From Geobacter sp. OR-1 (GTDB taxonomy: Bacteria > Desulfobacterota > Desulfuromonadia > Geobacterales > DSM-12255): DNA of 64,000 nucleotides. The DNA lies in assembly GCF_000813145.1 (NCBI RefSeq), contig NZ_BAZF01000011.1, positions 46,774-110,773 on the forward strand. The letters run 5' to 3'. This document shows, one piece after another, positions 62,186 to 64,000 of the stretch. Numbering within the stretch: position 1 is the stretch's first letter; the number at the start of each line of letters is the position of its first letter. The translations under genes were made by a program, and so were the position numbers. The notes under the pieces were generated by a model. That model had not been told where the DNA came from. It saw only the letters and a program-made list of their open reading frames with translations, and did no database searches.

Positions 62186-62243
62186 TGTAGGGGCAATCCT
62201 TGTGATCGCCCTAAAATCGGGCAGCACAAGGTCTGCCCCTACA
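62186..62243. repeat. Dispersed palindromic intergenic repeat, copy 2
   Basis: A 58-base element beginning TGTAGGGGCAATCCTTGTG and ending CTGCCCCTACA, with the same two-half design as 5225-5283. It lies between metK and the MFS gene. Confidence 0.8.
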
Positions 62244-62250
62244 GTGAAAT

Positions 62251-63441
62251 TCAGGCGGCTTTCTCTAAAAGCAGCGCCTTGTCGATCCGCTCCCAGGGGA
62301 GATCGAGATCGGTGCGGCCGAAATGACCGTAGGCCGCGGTCTGCTGGTAAATGGGGCGGCGCAGCTCCAGCTGCTCGATGATCGCGGCCGGCCGCAGATC
62401 GAAATTAGCGGCGATCAGGTCGGCCAGCTCGCCGTTGGAAAACTTGCTGGTGCCGAAACTGTCGACAAAGATCGAGACCGGCCTTGCTACGCCGATTGCG
62501 TAGGCGATCTGCACCTCCAGCCGCCTGGCCAGCCCCGCGGCAACCACATTCTTGGCCACGTATCTGGCGGCATAGGCGCCGGAACGGTCCACCTTGGTGG
62601 GGTCCTTGCCGGAAAAGGCGCCACCGCCATGGCGGGCCACGCCACCGTAGCTGTCGACGATGATCTTGCGGCCGGTCAAACCGGCATCACCGTGCGGACC
62701 GCCGACCACGAAGCGGCCGGTTGGGTTGATGAAATAGCGGGTCTTGTCGTCGAGCAGGTTTTCCGGGATCACCGGCCGGATGATCCTGGCGATAACGTCC
62801 CGGTGGATCTGCTCCAGGCTGACATCCGGGTGGTGCTGGGTGGAGATGACCACGGTATCGATCCGTACCGGCCGGTCACCCTCGAACTCCACGGTCACCT
62901 GGCTCTTGCCGTCAGGCCTGAGATAATCGAGCTCGCCGGATTTCCTGGCTGCTGCCAGGCGGCGGGTCAGCCCGTGAGCCAGGGCGATGCTGGTCGGCAG
63001 ATATTCCGGGGTCTCGTCCGTGGCATAGCCGAACACCATCCCCTGATCGCCGGCGCCGACCGAGTCGAGATACCGGTCATGGTCGTTGCTGCCCCGGACC
63101 TCCAGTGCCCGGTTGACCCCCTGCGCGATGTCGGGCGACTGCTGGTCGAGCGAAACGAGTACTGCTGCATGATCGCTATCGAGGCCGAGATCGGAGGCCG
63201 TGTAACCGACCTCCCTGATCGCCTGGCGGGCCACTCGCGCTGCATTGACCTGGGCGCTGGATGATATCTCGCCGAACAGCAGCACCAGACCGGTGGTGAC
63301 GCTGGTCTCGCAGGCAACCCTGGCCAATGGATCCTGGGCCAGGTAGGCGTCGAGCACGGCATCGGAAATCTGGTCGGCCAGCTTGTCCGGATGCCCCTCG
63401 GTGACGGATTCGGAGGTAAAGAGATGATGACGTTGCGGCAT
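62251..63441 (-). CDS. metK: S-adenosylmethionine synthetase
   Basis: A 396-residue MetK, normal length, making SAM from methionine and ATP. Motifs: [19 protein letters not shown] near residue 12, [15 protein letters not shown] near 115, and [16 protein letters not shown] near 260. It is preceded by the repeated leader with a strong terminator and a recognisable promoter. Its presence under the same leader as the nitrogenase-like, importer and radical SAM genes is the main clue that the regulon senses methionine or SAM status. Confidence 0.96.
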   Translation of the reverse strand: MPQRHHLFTSESVTEGHPDKLADQISDAVLDAYLAQDPLARVACETSVTTGLVLLFGEISSSAQVNAARVARQAIREVGYTASDLGLDSDHAAVLVSLDQQSPDIAQGVNRALEVRGSNDHDRYLDSVGAGDQGMVFGYATDETPEYLPTSIALAHGLTRRLAAARKSGELDYLRPDGKSQVTVEFEGDRPVRIDTVVISTQHHPDVSLEQIHRDVIARIIRPVIPENLLDDKTRYFINPTGRFVVGGPHGDAGLTGRKIIVDSYGGVARHGGGAFSGKDPTKVDRSGAYAARYVAKNVVAAGLARRLEVQIAYAIGVARPVSIFVDSFGTSKFSNGELADLIAANFDLRPAAIIEQLELRRPIYQQTAAYGHFGRTDLDLPWERIDKALLLEKAA

Positions 63442-63483
63442 GGTCTGCTCCTTGTCGGTTGGTAACCCCGCGCTATTGGGGAT

Positions 63484-63534
63484 AAAAAAAGAGGCCGGGG
63501 AATAATCCCCGGCCTCCAGTGTTTCTGGTCAGCC
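63484..63534 (-). promoter_or_regulatory. Repeated leader element with terminator, metK copy
   Basis: GGCTGA, stem CCAG, loop AAACA, stem CTGG, A, GGCC. The terminator GAGGCCGGGGA/TCCCCGGCCTC (63516-63491) is followed by seven T. It ends about 45 bases before metK. Confidence 0.82.
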
Positions 63535-63569
63535 TGAATATTGTGTGAAGCCTGCTGCAATTTTCAGCG

Positions 63570-63598
63570 AGCCTAGCAGTTCGCTCCTGTGGAGTCAA
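63570..63598 (-). promoter_or_regulatory. Sigma70-type promoter for metK
   Basis: TTGACT (63598-63593), a 17-base spacer and TAGGCT (63575-63570) with an extended TG just upstream of the -10. The predicted start is near 63563, about 30 bases before the leader element. Confidence 0.45.
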
Positions 63599-63633
63599 GC
63601 AAAAAAATGCTTAAACTATCAACATTATGGTTT

Positions 63634-64000
63634 TTAACCAGCAACCCCTGCCTGGCCCTGCTCCAGCTGATAAATAGCGGCCACAGCCTGGTTACAGTAA
63701 TAATGGCTCACCCGGCGAAAACCGTAAGGTACCAGCAGCTGGTCAAGCTCCTCATGGGAGTAGGTCTTGGCGCAGTCAGGGCATTTGAAGAACTCCGAGC
63801 ACCCCTCCCCGCATGCCCCGCTCTGTTTCCGGCACCGGACCTCAATCAGAAGGTAACCGCCGGGACGGAGATTCTGCCGGATATTGCTCAGGTAGCGCTC
63901 CTGCTCGTTGTTCTCCATGATGATGTTGAACACGTATGTTGAGAGCACCAGGTCCACGTTCAGTTCGCTGTCCGGCAGCCGATCCGTCGCCATGACGCCG
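63634..64000 (-). CDS. Class I methyltransferase with Cys-rich insert (N-terminus beyond window)
   Basis: The frame is open to the window end, so the N-terminal SAM motif I is missing. Visible are NVDLVLSTYVFNIIMENN and NIRQNLRPGGYLLIEVR, the later methyltransferase motifs. Next come five clustered cysteines (CRKQSGACGEGCSEFFKCPD and one more), a possible metal site. An ATG at 63993 is inside the fold and is not the real start. Substrate unknown. Confidence 0.7.
   Translation of the reverse strand, partial: GVMATDRLPDSELNVDLVLSTYVFNIIMENNEQERYLSNIRQNLRPGGYLLIEVRCRKQSGACGEGCSEFFKCPDCAKTYSHEELDQLLVPYGFRRVSHYYCNQAVAAIYQLEQGQAGVAG

Noticed and set aside
63484..63534. metK leader as a known SAM-I, SAM-II or SAM/SAH riboswitch
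   Set aside because: The element is only about 24 bases before the terminator and lacks the multi-helix or pseudoknot consensus of those classes as I know them; a covariance search would settle it.
1..64000. CRISPR arrays, tRNA or rRNA genes
   Set aside because: I saw no regularly spaced direct repeats and no tRNA- or rRNA-like segments while reading both strands; a tool-based scan was not possible.

Overview
The window looks like part of a chromosome from an anaerobic Desulfuromonadota bacterium, most likely of the Geobacter group. The evidence is the moderately high GC content, an oxygen-sensitive Ni-Fe CO dehydrogenase, a nitrogenase-like reductase, APS-type assimilatory sulfate reduction, a Wsp/FrzE-style chemosensory cluster and many two-component proteins. 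I made the assignment from gene content alone, so it is tentative below phylum level.

Layout. (1) 1-6296, minus strand: a sulfate-binding protein, a CO dehydrogenase (CooS) with a His-rich tail, an SsuABC-type importer and a methyltransferase cut by the window edge. (2) 6553-8811: an orphan sensor kinase. (3) 17723-8858, minus strand: one long sulfur-assimilation operon (metY, sulfur carrier, E1-like adenylyltransferase, JAMM protease, siroheme sulfite reductase, TusA-like protein, APS reductase, a small exported protein, mnmA, cysD, cysN). This is the gene set of protein-thiocarboxylate homocysteine synthesis. (4) 18076-28799, plus strand: a Wsp-like chemosensory operon plus a hybrid kinase. 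It ends in a response regulator broken after about 25 codons. (5) 28747-32204: an accessory patch with HicAB, a TumE/TumA-like pair, a BrnT/CopG-type pair, a methyltransferase and a GyrI-like protein. (6) 63441-32320, all minus strand: metK and several operons. They encode a NifH/NifD/NifK-like reductase (probably methylthio-alkane reductase), an exported MTA/SAH-nucleosidase-like lipoprotein, a purine permease, three NMT1/SsuABC-type importers, three radical SAM proteins with a non-canonical CX8CX2C motif, two PPOX-fold proteins, two MFS carriers, a heterodimeric ABC exporter and a porin. A methyltransferase fragment closes the window.

The most striking feature is a short repeated 5'-leader element, eight copies in all. 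It lies upstream of metY, metK, the nitrogenase-like operon (two in tandem), one importer operon (two in tandem) and two radical SAM genes. Each copy has TGA, a 4-bp stem that covaries between copies, an A-rich 4-5 nt loop, then AG and half of an outer helix. In seven copies that outer helix overlaps an intrinsic terminator. In the metY copy the stem overlaps the ribosome binding site. Three of the leaders lie just downstream of recognisable TTGACA/TTGACT promoters. I read this as an RNA regulator (small riboswitch or protein-dependent attenuator) that ties SAM/methionine status to a dispersed regulon for anaerobic organosulfur scavenging.

Working model (inference): the porin and the SsuABC-like importers bring in organosulfur compounds. 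The CX8CX2C radical SAM/PPOX-fold proteins and the nitrogenase-like reductase release usable sulfur without oxygen. The nucleosidase and purine permease salvage adenine from methylthioadenosine-like molecules. The sulfur then enters homocysteine through the sulfur-carrier/MetY route, and MetK makes SAM. Two genes in this regulon (a radical SAM gene and the porin) carry single-base homopolymer frameshifts that may be real or sequencing errors.
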